DNA from: Gracilaria gracilis
Taxonomy: Eukaryota; Rhodophyta; Florideophyceae; Gracilariales; Gracilariaceae
Assembly: GCA_030374805.1 (NCBI GenBank)
Contig: JARGSG010000151.1
Span: 1 to 44,820 of the forward strand
DNA length: 44,820 nucleotides
Direction: 5' to 3'
Below, piece after piece: positions 11,052-21,553 of the stretch (positions are counted from its first letter, which is position 1; each line of letters starts with the position of its first letter). Both the position numbers and the translations under genes were made by a program. Under the pieces are notes generated by a model. That model was not told where the DNA came from. It made no database searches and saw only the letters and a program-made list of their open reading frames with translations.

Positions 11052-13069
11052 TCAGTTTTTCTGAGCATCGCCGCTATTTTGCGGAGCCGTTGGGCTCGCA
11101 GATGCGGCCGCTGCTTCACCTTGATGCGGTGAAGATTCCTGTTTTCCAGGCTGAGTATCCGCCTTCGCACGAAGGTACGATTTGTCGGGAACACGTTCCC
11201 GCTCGGCGGGCGTCAACGACTCATAATGGAGAACAATTTTTGCCATCTCCCTGAATGGTAACATACAGTTCGGGGCAATATGACCAGGTCTGTAGCAAAC
11301 ATGGCATATGAGCTGGCGAAGAGAATCCGCATTGGGCGGCCTTCGTTCCTGTCTCGGGGGGTAGGGATCCCTCCACCCGGGACGGGAGTTTCTGTATCCG
11401 CCAGAGTGCGGCACTGGCAATGCCGGGACATGATTACCGGCGTACAGAGCAGGATCCGAATCTTCGGTTGTCGGTCCCATCGTGGATGGCAGGTCCGACG
11501 TTGCCAAAGATTGGTCACTCTGCACTAGGTGCACGTTGTCGTAGTTGGCATGGGCTGAACCTCTCGATTGATGCTGTGATAAATCCCTCTCTTCCAGATG
11601 GAATAGACGGCGTGTGCGAGACTTAATGCCGGCACGTGCCCGTGCCGCATCACCCTCAGCTTTGGCAAATTGAACCAGCTCCAAGTAGGAGATCTTGCGC
11701 TTTTTCTCCCGATAGTGGGCAACCAAAGTCCTAATCGAAAGAACCAAGCCACCCACAAATATGGTACATCGCTCGGCCGCGGAGTAGACGTTTCCACAGC
11801 GGTGAAAGGCCTTATTCAGCCGTGTAGAATAAACGATCTCCGTCTCTTCCGGTCCTTGCTTCGTGTCGCGCAATGCGAGTATGGCATCTTGAATTGCGTT
11901 TCCTGTAGCATAGAATCGCACGAGGTACTGCACAGCCTCTGGCCAACCGGTCACTCCTTCTTCGGAGGCACGAGACGATCCGTGGACCGAGTTGTACTCG
12001 TCCTCGGCCATACCTTTTAAAAAGTAAGGCAGTGCGATGTAGGCTTGCGCCTCAGACATCCGAAGTATATCGGCTTCCCCAACATATCGGGCGAAAAATC
12101 CAACACCAGGATTGGATCCTGCCCAGAGAACTTATTGGGCTTCAGTGTGAGCTCCAACCGCTTAATGTGGTCTTTCACTCGTCCAGTCTCGCGAGGGGTC
12201 CTTTCTCCACTGGAGTCTTCCAGCCGATAATATCGGTACGACAACAACTTCCGATACAATAGATTCGTCGGCTTCAGTTCCTTGAGTCCAAGGTGCTTTC
12301 GTCCTTTCGAACGGCTCCGGGCAACGCCTTGCGTGGCCTCGGTGACCCAAGAGCGGGTAGCACGAGAGCGTGCGGGCTCTTCCTTACTTTCCGAAGAATC
12401 GGTTGACGAATCCCTGACTCGGGCATCAGACTCAGAGGATGAAGAAGAAGACGCATCAGGTTCCAATTTAACCTTTCTCTTCTTTCCCGCATGGCGGTTC
12501 TTGGAGCGGTGCGACTTCCAAGAACCTTCGGAAACCGGCACGCCGGGCGCCACAACATCGCGGATGATGGTGTGCTCGACCGTTTCCAGGCGAGCCGCTA
12601 AGCGGTTTAAACGATCAGTTGCCTGCTCATGCAGGACAGCCGATTTCTTTCGGTCTTCCATGATCTGGTTGACATCAGACCGTAAGACACGGACGTCTTG
12701 CGAAACATCCCGAACATCGGCTTCGTATAGCCGTTGCCGGAGTTTTGTAATGTCGTGATTCAGAGCCACGTGAGAGTTCTGCATTACGCGCACTTCTGCC
12801 TCTAATTCACGGAGGGTATACTCGTCAGACCTCGAAGACATGCCTTCAGCCGCTTGCGCGGAATTATCCGGTCCTTGAGCCGGTGGGGCCCCATTGTTGG
12901 TACGAGAACCCCGGGAAGCCGGTGCTTGAGGGTTATCACCCGTGCCATTCAGTACATCCGTTGGTAACGGCGGGAGGCTCTGAGCCAGTCCAGATGATTC
13001 CGGTGGTCCGGCAATTGGGCCAGGTGCCGACCCGGCCTTCAAGCGACCGTTGTTACGGCGAGATTTCAT
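11052..13069 (-). pseudogene. gag: Ty3/gypsy gag with CCHC zinc knuckle, one frameshift
   Basis: Starts at ATG 13069 (MKSRRNNGRL). The N-terminal part is Pro/Gly-rich, then a coiled coil (ELEAEVRVMQNSH) and an acidic-serine plus basic stretch (DASSSSSSESDAR). Near 12095 one T appears lost: the frame switches from VLDFSPDM to the expected FFARYVGEADILRMSEAQAYIALPYF. The capsid-like core (LNKAFHRCGNVYSAAERCTIFV) follows, then a zinc knuckle CHVCYRPGHIAPNC and the stop at 11052-11054. It would form the particle and bind RNA. With a single lesion it is much less decayed than the plus-strand copy at 40824-42978. Confidence 0.85.
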
Positions 13070-13715
13070 AGTCTGCCGAAGCAATCGGGCGAATTAAACG
13101 AACGATTACCGCTTCCAGTAATGGTCCAAAGTGGATACTTCCAATGCAGAGGGATCCAGCACCCGTTTCCACTACAACCAATTTTGGCAAGAAAGCCGTT
13201 TCTAGGTCAAGAGACCACTTGTGGCGCAAAGCCGGGAACGGAAAGAAAGAACACAAAACGCGCCAGCGGCTACGCACACAAGGTGTTCAGCCTTGCTCCC
13301 TATTGGGGCAGAGCAGTGGCAGGACCCTCCAATGAGGCCGACACGTCCCTACAAACCTCGAATATGGCCCAAATATGGCCAGGATATGGCCGAAATGCGG
13401 CCGTCTAGCTCGAAAATTTCAGAGAACGTGTAACTGCGGAAAATAAGTACTTTTCGTCAACTGAAACGTGTACATTTCGGCCATATTTCGGCCATATTTG
13501 GGCCATATTTTGGCCATATGAGGAAAAATGAAAGTTGTTTATCTCCGCTTTTTAAACGTTCTCACAACTTTTCGAGTTAAAAGGCCATATTTCGGCCATA
13601 TCCCGACCATATTTGGGTTATAACCGAGGTTTATAGGGACCTGCCGGGCGTAACTCCGGGCGGCCTCTTCCTGACTTACAGACGGAGGTTGAGGGTGGCA
13701 ATCGAAGCGCCAAAA
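13070..13715 (-). other. Untranslated leader of gypsy element A with primer-binding region
   Basis: It lies between the putative LTR and gag. Just inside the LTR edge the minus strand reads TTTTGGCGCTTCGATTGCCA, which resembles plant/algal Ty3 primer-binding sites beginning TGGCGC, but I cannot name the tRNA. The rest has no gene and contains the phased GGCCATAT arrays. Confidence 0.45.
13362..13612. repeat. 11-bp phased inverted arrays of ATATGGCC / GGCCATAT
   Basis: Three exact ATATGGCC units start at 13362, 13373 and 13384, and a degenerate one at 13395, all 11 bp apart. The reverse complement GGCCATAT starts at 13479, 13490, 13501 and 13512, again 11 bp apart, and at 13583 and 13594, with a degenerate unit at 13605. 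The first array is inverted relative to the other two, so the RNA could form a long stem. Confidence 0.95.
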
Positions 13716-14185
13716 TGTTGGAATCCACTGGGCGTGGCGTATCCTGTAGCAAAAGGGGCGAGATAGAAGGTAGCAAAACGAGCCGCACTGCCGAGCACAG
13801 ACTCGTGAGAGCGAAGAATAATCCCGAGACAAAAAGGGCAAACCTGTACAACAGGGCGACGTGTAACGAAGCCGTAGGACGGGAAAACAACAGGGCGAAG
13901 TGTAACGAAGCCGTAAGACGGGAAAACAAAAAGAGTGTACGAAAGAGTGATAAATAAAAGGCCGTAACGACGGATCGGTGCTTCTCAGTGACGGAGGTGT
14001 ATATCTTGTCCGGATAAGCGGCGATGTTCCCCGGGAATGGGGCAAAAGACCGTGCGCAAGCGAAACTCAAGCTAGAGCCAAGGCCTCGTTGAGGTCTACT
14101 TGCCGTATAGTGGCGGCAAGTGCCACCACTTATATACGGCTGACAAATATCACTAAAATATCTAAGTACCGGGCACACCGACCAA
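13716..14185 (-). repeat. Putative 5' LTR of gypsy element A
   Basis: On the minus strand this 470-bp stretch starts TGTTGG and ends CCAACA, the usual inverted LTR ends. A TATATAAG box lies about 50 bp in (14130-14138 region), inside a hairpin GCCGTATA...TATACGGC. Element B also shows TGTTGG at 39998. There is no second LTR in the window, so the borders remain provisional. It contains a 39-bp tandem duplication. Confidence 0.5.
13851..13928. repeat. 39-bp tandem duplication inside the LTR
   Basis: Two adjacent 39-bp copies (13851-13889 and 13890-13928), each beginning ACAGGGCGA and containing GTGTAACGAAGCCGTA, with only two or three mismatches. LTR enhancer-type repeats often look like this; no function is shown here. 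Confidence 0.9.
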
Positions 14186-15219
14186 CAATACCCACGTGTA
14201 CCTCCGTGGCACTCTTGCAACGGCGCATCCGGTAATGGGGCACGGGTACACACGTGTCACGCTAATCCTACCTTTCATAGGCGGATCCCTAATCCGGGCC
14301 AAATAAGCAAATAGATTCCATAATAGTAGAAATTTCAGCCGAGAATAGCAACGGGTATATGAGTGGCATCCTCTTCAGTCCCTGCCAAGGGAAATTGATC
14401 TACAAATATAGCGGTTATTAAAAACTTAAAACACTTAATTGCACTTTATGTTTTTGCAAGAAATGTTATAAAATATATACAGAATATGAAAATCGTTATC
14501 AAGTGTAATAAAAAATTTTTATGCGTTAAAATCTTTTAAATTGTTTTTCGAGCCATAATTATTTGTGTCAATGCATACAGGTACAGCTACAAATCGAAAA
14601 ATATTTGTTTTGATATATTTTTTAAAAAAAATCATTTTTTATTTATAGAAGGGTTTGCTACCCCTCAAAAGCTTTTGAACCAATACAGTAGTTATGAAAC
14701 GCAAAATAATTATATAGAAAACTTTGAAAAAGTATTAAAACGTTAAGTTTCAAAAATATTAGAATTTTAAAATTTCCCTCTTTGTGCTCCTATAATCTCT
14801 TTACTGATCATCTAAGCAAAAGAGAGCAATTGCATAAATTTAATATTGATCATATAGTAATGAATTGCGGAATTAGAGATATTAGCAAGTTGCAGTTTTA
14901 AACAAACTGTTTTTACTCGTAATGATATTTTTGTCGAATAACCGGAGTAGTTTAATATGCATTTTAAAAGCATGCAACATATAGAATGCACTATAGTCCT
15001 TAGATTTTGCCGCACTTGGCATCTCAAAAGGCCACATTTTTGGCTAACGCACACTAAAAAGACTTTCTCTGCAATGGAGCTCATTTCTCTTTGAAAAGCG
15101 CGCTCCTCAAAGCTCTGATTTGTACGTCCCGAGTAATGTCGGCCCGGACCGGTAAGTTCCAGTGCGGTAAGTAATTTTTTTGGGGAAGCATTGCTGGATC
15201 AATGTGAATTCTTTACTAC
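14186..15219. other. AT-rich gene-free spacer
   Basis: Strongly AT-rich from about 14400 to 15050 with A and T runs. I see no coding frame, RNA gene or clear repeat. It separates the gypsy LTR from the left end of the PIF/Harbinger element. Confidence 0.5.
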
Positions 15220-15235
15220 GGGCATCCCCACCGGT
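15220..15235 (+). repeat. Left terminal inverted repeat of PIF/Harbinger element
   Basis: GGGCATCCCCACCGGT. It is the exact reverse complement of 21554-21569, and similarity stops right after it. Confidence 0.75.
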
Positions 15236-15331
15236 TACAGTAGCCCTTTTTAAGTAAGGATTCTGAGCCTAAGCGCTAAAACCTCGAATCCAAACCTTTT
15301 GTAATTTTCAAAATAAGAGCGATCTCCTTTG

Positions 15332-16603
15332 ATGATGTACACGTTGGGCCTGAAGATTCAGGCGGGGTACGAGTCACATCTCAACATGGAGGGAAACAAA
15401 CTGCTCCTTCCTCTTCTGCTTCTCGAGCAGATGTCCCAAACTGCTGCCCACACGCGCACACTAGTGAATCAGGGGGTAGTGCTTGCCACAGCACGTCGCA
15501 CAAACCTCGAATCTGAGGAAAATGAGGAAACTCCAGCAAAACCATGTAGAGGAAACCTGAGAGAGGGAACAAAAGCTCTCTATGCGAAGCGTGTTAATAA
15601 CCATATCTACCGAGGTATCTGCAAAAACAATCCAGATATACAGTTCCTTGAGAAGACTGTGCACATGTCGCGGTAAGACTTTGACGCACTTTATGCGTTA
15701 GTGCAAGACAAACTGGCGCAGTTTTTGGATATTCGAAATGAATATCAGGACCAGATAAGAGTACCCAGACGTCGTCGGTTGACTACGAAAGAGATTTTGT
15801 TTATGTTCTTGGACATCTTAGGAGGTTCGAACGAAAGAAGCTGTGGTATAGAAAAAGTGGCATACTCTTATAGCGTCTCACCCGGAACTGTGTCCAACTA
15901 CTTTCGGCATGTGTTGTACGCTTTGTTTAAGATCTTATACGCACAAGAACCGAAGCTTATCCGTTGGCCTGATGACGCCGGCAGGCAGGGAATCGAGGGC
16001 TTGTTAATTGGTTTTCCGAAGGGTGTGTGCTTCTTGGATGGTAACAAGAACAAGAGATGGGGACCGAATGATAACATTGAACAGGAGCGTGCTTACGATG
16101 GCTACAAGAAAGCACATGCGTTCTCTATCCTCGTGTTTTGCGATTTGTTCGGTCGCTTTATACGCGTAGAGATATCGGACAAAGGAGCCGAAAGTGATCG
16201 AAACAGGTACACGACCTCAGAAGTTTTTCGTGAACCAAGTTTGTATCTTTCACCTGAGCAGCATGGAATGGCTGAAATGGGGTTTTCTGGTAGTGGTGAC
16301 CTCGTCGTTCCGTACAAAAAGAACGGAAGTACCCTCTGGATGTGCAGGACGGAGTACAACAGTTTGATTCGAAAGAAACGAATGGTCAAGGAATGGGTTA
16401 TAAGGTTTGTCAATAACCGGTTTCGTTTATTCTTGGGCCGATGGCCGTTTGAGAGAAGCCTCTTTCCTATCGCGTACACTACGGTAGCGATGCTGTGCAA
16501 CTGGCAGTTCGATAGAAGAAGGTTTGCGCTGCAGCCCAGAAGCCGCTCTGAAGAGAAGATTGCGGCCCAAGAGAGAAGAGAGGACGACGGAGAGGAGATG
16601 TGA
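15332..16603 (+). pseudogene. PIF/Harbinger transposase, one nonsense codon
   Basis: A single plus frame from ATG 15332 to TGA 16603 (about 423 codons) with one in-frame TAA at 15674-15676, exactly where PIF enzymes read MSRxDFDAL. An N-terminal helical region with a helix-turn-helix (YSVSPGTVSNYFRHVL) precedes the DDE_Tnp_4 catalytic domain. Candidate catalytic residues are Asp in VCFLDGNK (16037-16039), Asp in GAESDRNRY (16196-16198) and Glu in RMVKEWV (16391-16393), all in phase. The basic C terminus suggests nuclear location. It would excise and reinsert the element at 3-bp targets. The only visible lesion is the stop; the GTAAG there could mimic a splice donor, but no acceptor restores the frame. 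Confidence 0.85.
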
Positions 16604-16662
16604 GTCATATGTTAGCGCTCGCGCTCCGCGCGGCGCCAACAAAAGGAGGAGGTCAGAGCAGC

Positions 16663-17679
16663 TTAATCGTGTTCAGGTTGGGTGGGTTGCGCAGCGTTGC
16701 TTGTTCTAAAGAAAGCTGTTGCAGCTGTGAAATGTTCCGGACCACTCTGTACTGCACTGGTTCCAGGGTCTGCGACCCAAAGCTCCAGCAAATTCGCGTG
16801 AATCGTTAACGTTTCGGACGGCAACGGCGGCGGTAGTGGCGTTACAGGCTCGTGTGCCTGCAGGTTGTTGCTGCGAGCAAAGAGGTCCACCAAAATGCCG
16901 AACTGTTCACTCTGCCTCCGCTGCAGAGCGGCGCTAGCAATTGCAGCATTCGCTATGCGGGTTTGAGCACGTAGGTTCTGCAGTTCTGCTGCTGTTCTTC
17001 TCTTCTCACGTGCCAAGCGTGCCTGTTCACGCCTGTTCTTATTCTTCTCAGATGTTTCTCGTCTTTCTCGTTCGCGTTTTGCTTTCTGTGCTCTTGATTT
17101 TTGTGCTCGTGACAACACACGCTCCGCACCTTCGTCCGTAGTTTGTATTCTTTTCGACATTTCATGCTTATAATCGGCAACTGCCTGATCAAGCATGTGT
17201 TGAGCGTCATTTTCTCTGTGACGCGTGATTACAAGGGGGCCCTCACTGTAACCCAAACTGTCTGCAGAGACAATGACTTTCTTAAACAAGTCATTTACAG
17301 AATTCACTATGTTGCAAACGTGGTTTGCAGTGATTCACTTCATGTAGCTGCGACGCCAACACATACCATATTTGTCCTGCTCTAGAACAAGAGCACTGTC
17401 TGGAACGTGTCTACTGCGCGCACAACTTGCTACGGTTTCACACGTCTTTTCCAGGGTTTTGAGCTTTTGCAAAGGAGCACTGTGAACGATCAAAGTTCGC
17501 AGCACCCATTCTTTTTCGATCTTGTTCATCACGAACCGTTGAGGTACGCGTTCGTTTGTTTGTATTTGGGATCTAAAAGGCGCCGCATTGGGGACAGATT
17601 GTGGGACGGTTGGGCATGCTTGTACTCCAGATGGGTTGGAAATATGATCAAGAGGTGGAACGGGCGTGGAAGACGACAT
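16663..17679 (-). pseudogene. PIF/Harbinger accessory coiled-coil protein, one stop
   Basis: Minus frame from ATG 17679 (MSSSTPVPPL) to the stop at 16663, interrupted once by TGA at 17335-17337. The N-terminal third has a short helical domain (NKIEKEWVLRTLIVHSAPL). The central part is a long, highly charged coiled coil (SRAQKAKRERERRETSEKNK), and the tail is Pro-rich. It converges on the transposase with a 59-bp gap. PIF/Harbinger elements normally carry a second, Myb/SANT-like ORF needed for nuclear import and DNA binding. I do not see a clear Myb fold here, so the role is inferred from position. Confidence 0.6.
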
Positions 17680-17890
17680 GTCACCATGTATGATGAGCTC
17701 TGGGTTGGTCAAGGACGATGGATGACGAACTCCATCTGATGGAAATAAGCTAAGCTTTTTGGAAGTCGCCCCTGGTTCACTATGTTATTTTGCACGCTGT
17801 TTCAAACTAAGCCGTTCTGTGATGCGCTAATTAAACAAGGTGCGAGCAAATCGCTTATCTTGTTTCAAAAAGAGAGCCGTTTTCTCTTAA

Positions 17891-17902
17891 CCCTTTTGAA
17901 CC
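17891..17902 (+). repeat. piggyBac left terminal inverted repeat
   Basis: CCCTTTTGAACC, immediately after TTAA; an exact inverted match to 21248-21259. Confidence 0.95.
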
Positions 17903-17908
17903 GGTTTG

Positions 17909-17934
17909 CTTATGGCTACAATAGTAGCCATAAG
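17909..17934 (+). repeat. piggyBac left subterminal palindrome
   Basis: A 26-bp near-perfect palindrome, CTTATGGCTAC-N4-GTAGCCATAAG. Its exact reverse complement is at 21214-21239. A partial further copy (ACTATAGTAACCATAAG) lies near 18018-18034. It probably binds transposase. Confidence 0.9.
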
Positions 17935-18280
17935 CCGTGCGTACTATTGGATAAAAGGCTGTTCTGATCTTCAAAAGGTGGTGATCAGGCAGCCAAGTGT
18001 CCGATTGTGTTATGTATACTATAGTAACCATAAGAGAATCGCACAACAATTGGTTCTTATTGACAATAAAAAACATTTCAGCCAATGAACAACACCCATA
18101 TGGTAATACTGCTTACAAAAGGCAAGCTCCATTCAACTATAATCTGTAGTATGCATGTACAACCTTGTTGTACCATGTGTATCCAAAGGCCACTTTGGAA
18201 TTGCACTGCCGACGGCAAAGCGCACAAGAACCCGCGAAATGTGATGGCCGTAATTCTTCCTCGGTTCGCGTCACAGCTTC

Positions 18281-20322
18281 ATGGCGACCCAATCAAGCCC
18301 ACCTCAATGCCTCCTTCCAGAGCTCGAGGTCGACGTAAATGAAGTACATGATCCTGAATGTAACTTCCACATTGCAGGACAGTCCAGCAGCAACGACGAA
18401 GACCACGAAGAATTTATTGTGTCAGCTATTGGTTGTAGTGAAGAAAAAACTTTGTACGAAACCATTCCGTACTGCGGACGCTGGAAGGCATCAAGTGGAC
18501 TGTTTCTGGCAAAAAGGCAGATGATACAGAGAGCATATGGCCATCGAAAGGAGCTTGGCCTATTTCAGTTGTTCTTGAATGGGTCCTTTCTTTCCTGCAT
18601 GCGATTGTGGACTAGCAATGAGCTCCAGAGACGAGGCAAAAAAACCAAGCCATTGCGAATGGACGAGATGCTGGCCTACCTTGGTCTCGAACTCGCAACC
18701 TCTCTACATCGCATGAATAAGTTGCGAGATTTTTGGAGCACATCAGAGCTCCTTCATATCCCTTTCTTCAAGAAAGTAATGAACAGAGACCTTTTCTTGA
18801 ATATACGAGCCGCACTTTGGCTGTATTCAAGCTATGAACCAGATATTGCTGCACGAGATCCGTTGTGGCATAGCCGACAAATTTTGGAACACTTCGCCCG
18901 TAATTCTGCAACGCTCGCTGTCCCCGTCGGCGTGATCTCACTTGATGAAAATACTATACGTTGTAAAGGCAGAACTGCTGCCCGATCGTATATGAAGTCT
19001 AAACCAGTAAAGTTTGGAATACGGTTTTATGCCGTTGTGGGATGGTCGCACGCGTACCTACACAGCTTTCAAGATAATGGGTCTGGTAACAAATCTGGTC
19101 AGACTCCAGTTGAAAGATATACGACTGTGTTCCGCAGTTTGCGAGGGGCTGTAGAACGCAAAATCGATGGAAAACTGGTAGCGAAGTCTACAGCCAGCCC
19201 TCTGTGGTATACGCAGATGGCCCACCAGACGCAATTGCGTCCTACTCCGAGAGAGGTTAGGTTGATGGTGATGGATAATTTTTATACCCGTCACGTTATG
19301 GCACGGCAATTGAATGCGCTCAGTGATGGTGAATGTAAAGTTTTAGGGACTGTCCGCTTCAATAATGTGGATGGTATGAACCGGCCGGCGCTGAAGGAAG
19401 CAATAGAAAGCATGAAGCACGCTCAGAGAGGGGAGTGGAGATTGGTACAGGTTTATCACAAAAGCAAGCGAGATTAGATCCACCTCAGGTTGCAGAGAGA
19501 ACGGGGTTTGTGGTATTCAAAGACCGTACAGTGGTTACATTTTACACTAACGATCTTGCAGATACTCCCTTTCTTCACATACACAAAGCAGATAATCATG
19601 CTGTCTTCTGCGTGCACGGCCTGGCCCCTCTGAAACGTTGGATAGGCACAGAGTCCTTTACGCGAACCACTTTGCAAGTTCCGTCAATCATAGTAGCCTA
19701 TAATTTGTTCATGAATGGCGTCGACCGGTTTGACCAGTTCCGGTCCACTACCGCCACTCTCAGAAGGGAGAAAAGAGTCCCTATGAGCATTCTAACATTT
19801 GTTCTTGACGCCTGCATTCTAAACGCTCACGCTCTTCTGAAAGCAATATTTCCGACAGGGGAGCCTGTAGTCGACGTGGTCACAATGAAGCACAGAATCA
19901 TACTGCAACTTGTAGCAGAACATGTTTCGTACAATCAACAGAGAGCGACTCTGCATTCGACATCACAGCCAGGCCACACAAACACAAACCAACGGATCAA
20001 TAGCCTTTCTACAAGTGAACCACACATGCTGTTAGAAACAGAAGGCCGGAAAAACGTACGCTGCGTTCTGTGCAAAAACCTTTCTTCCACAAGGCACAAT
20101 GGGTGCACAAAGTTTTCCTGCAGTCAGTGCAAAAGCGGATTCCACGTCAACTGCTTCTCCTTCTACCACCACAAGGACCACTTTCAAGACACGCGCCCCG
20201 ACATACATGATGCTATTGTTCGCGCTGAAGCAGCTCTCAATTCAGGAAAACGGCGCAAGCGGCAGAACCACGTTACATCCACACTCCAGTCAGCTAAAGT
20301 AATGTCTTCATCTTTCATCTAA
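18281..20322 (+). CDS. piggyBac transposase (DDD), probable 38-nt intron
   Basis: Exon 1 starts at ATG 18281. Catalytic aspartates appear in ISLDENTIRC (18944-18946), VMDNFYTRH (19274-19276) and GVDRFDQF (19723-19725). A C-terminal cysteine-rich domain (CVLCKN...CSQCKSGFHVNC, about 20060-20150) binds target or end DNA in this family. The frame shifts at about 19450, but removing 19451-19488 (donor CAG|GTTTAT, acceptor CCTCAG|G) joins both frames exactly between codons, giving about 667 residues, close to the usual 550-650. An ordinary indel is the alternative. The protein would cut at TTAA and insert precisely. Its stop overlaps the stop of the convergent second ORF. Confidence 0.85.
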
Positions 20323-20840
20323 TGTTGCTTGAATCCCATGTATCTTCCATCCGTGTCTGACCAGAGCCTTCGTATTCCCTCTAGTGCGCAATAAAATATT
20401 TGAACTCTGACACCCTTGCCCATAAACCCAAATCGTTCTAACAGGAACGTTTTATACGCCATTTTACGTGCTTCATTATTCCAATCTTGCACTGTTCCGA
20501 TCTCAAGATACTTCGACCGCACCTTCTCAACTACAGAGGGACCAACCTGCATCCAGTAGCAGGGGGTTTCCCCACAGCAGACACAAGTAACATCCTCGTT
20601 GTAGCTAGTAATCGTAGAAATGCTACGGCAGAGACCATAGTTTAGCATCGCGGGATCTTTTTTATGCTTCATATCAGAGCCAATTCTTTGCTGTGTATTA
20701 CGCTCCGCTTGTGTCTCGATAGTCCGTGCATGGGTTGTACTTGCGGGCTCATGTTCATCACAGCGCAAATCTATCTTCGACTTACTGGGTTTGTTTTCTC
20801 CATTTTTTACAAGATTGCGAGCATTTTCACCAATATTCAT
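20319..20840 (-). CDS. Second piggyBac ORF with CxC-CGETPC motif, unknown function
   Basis: Minus frame from ATG 20840 (MNIGENARNL), 173 residues; the open frame extends upstream to 21026 without another ATG. It lies wholly inside the piggyBac element and its stop codon overlaps the transposase stop on the other strand. The N-terminal half is polar. The C-terminal domain reads CVCCGETPCYWMQVG, then EARKMAYKTF, GFMGKGVRVQIFYC and IRRLWSD, and ends GRYMGFKQH. I know similar unnamed domains from transposon-rich algal and oomycete genomes, but only from memory. The cysteine pattern suggests metal binding. Most piggyBac elements carry only a transposase, so this may be a co-mobilised helper. Confidence 0.7.
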   Translation of the reverse strand: MNIGENARNLVKNGENKPSKSKIDLRCDEHEPASTTHARTIETQAERNTQQRIGSDMKHKKDPAMLNYGLCRSISTITSYNEDVTCVCCGETPCYWMQVGPSVVEKVRSKYLEIGTVQDWNNEARKMAYKTFLLERFGFMGKGVRVQIFYCALEGIRRLWSDTDGRYMGFKQH

Positions 20841-21213
20841 GGGGGGAACAAACAAAGGAGCCAAGTGCGATAGAATTGTATACACTGCTGAACCTTCTCT
20901 CGAGGTGATAGAGTAGCGGTTTGAATTACACCATGAACGACGGAAAAGGTATGTGTGGAGATAAGTGGGTGCTAGTTGCTTTGTGTGACAAAGTCTAGCT
21001 GCTTCCGAGAATGCAGTAGGCGCCAACTACAAGGCAAAAACGAGGCCGGAGAACGAGGTGGAAGGTGGGGAGGACGTGCTTGGCGGTTCACGGTGGATGT
21101 GTTGGGGGTGCAACACGATAAAACGCAGTTGTCATCTTAGCATGCACAAGCTTCCAGCGGTGGAAGCTTGTGCTTGATGACTGTTACAAATGCTGTTCTC
21201 TCATTGGCCTGTC

Positions 21214-21239
21214 CTTATGGCTACTATTGTAGCCATAAG
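21214..21239 (-). repeat. piggyBac right subterminal palindrome
   Basis: The exact reverse complement of 17909-17934, itself a palindrome with a 4-bp centre; it begins 20 bp inside the right element end region, as on the left. Confidence 0.9.
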
Positions 21240-21247
21240 ATTTTTCA

Positions 21248-21259
21248 GGTTCAAAAGGG
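21248..21259 (-). repeat. piggyBac right terminal inverted repeat
   Basis: GGTTCAAAAGGG, immediately before TTAA; an exact inverted match to the left end. Confidence 0.95.
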
Positions 21260-21553
21260 TTAATTAAAAAGGGCTAGTAGGTAGACCACGACCCAAGCTT
21301 AAAGTAGTAGCCGGTGAGTTTTAGGACCGGGGGTGACACCACGTACGATGATGTGTATACGCTGTCAAAACATAGTGCAAACGCCGTCCTAAAACAATTG
21401 TTTTGATTGATTTTTTAGGGAAATCGGAGTAGACGACAACACTTTTGGGGTGGATTCCTCGGCTTTGGTCAGATTTCGCTACACGTGTGCCTCTGTCATG
21501 TCCTGTAGCGCCCCGCACGGACCAACCAGTTCTGGTGTATAGGCTTTGCGCAT

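Larger units (their letters stand above)
9465..14185 (-). mobile_element. Ty3/gypsy LTR retrotransposon, 5' part only (element A)
   Basis: Reading leftwards on the minus strand: putative 5' LTR, a long leader with repeats, gag with a CCHC knuckle, a retropepsin-like protease with DTGAG, a linker, then reverse transcriptase that stops abruptly after LDANWGYWQ. The plus-strand element B at the right of the window continues past that point, so element A is truncated at about 9465. RNase H, integrase and the 3' LTR are missing. The two elements are clearly related but well diverged, so they are separate lineages of one clade. Confidence 0.85.
17887..21263 (+). mobile_element. Complete piggyBac transposon with TTAA duplications
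   Basis: TTAA at 17887-17890 and 21260-21263 flank a 3369-bp element (17891-21259). Its ends are exact 12-bp inverted repeats, CCCTTTTGAACC at 17891-17902 and GGTTCAAAAGGG at 21248-21259. Subterminal inverted repeats follow. Inside are a DDD transposase and a convergent second ORF. TTAA targeting with CCC-starting ends is diagnostic of piggyBac. Perfect ends and nearly clean ORFs imply that this is one of the youngest insertions in the window. Confidence 0.95.

Noticed and set aside
13362..13612. CRISPR-like array
   Set aside because: Units are 8 bp at 11-bp spacing without unique spacers or cas genes, inside a eukaryotic retrotransposon leader.
15673..15721. Intron explaining the stop in the PIF transposase (GTAAGA donor)
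   Set aside because: The frames on both sides are the same, and nearby AG acceptors give lengths of 29, 35 or 49 nt, none a multiple of three, so splicing would break the frame.
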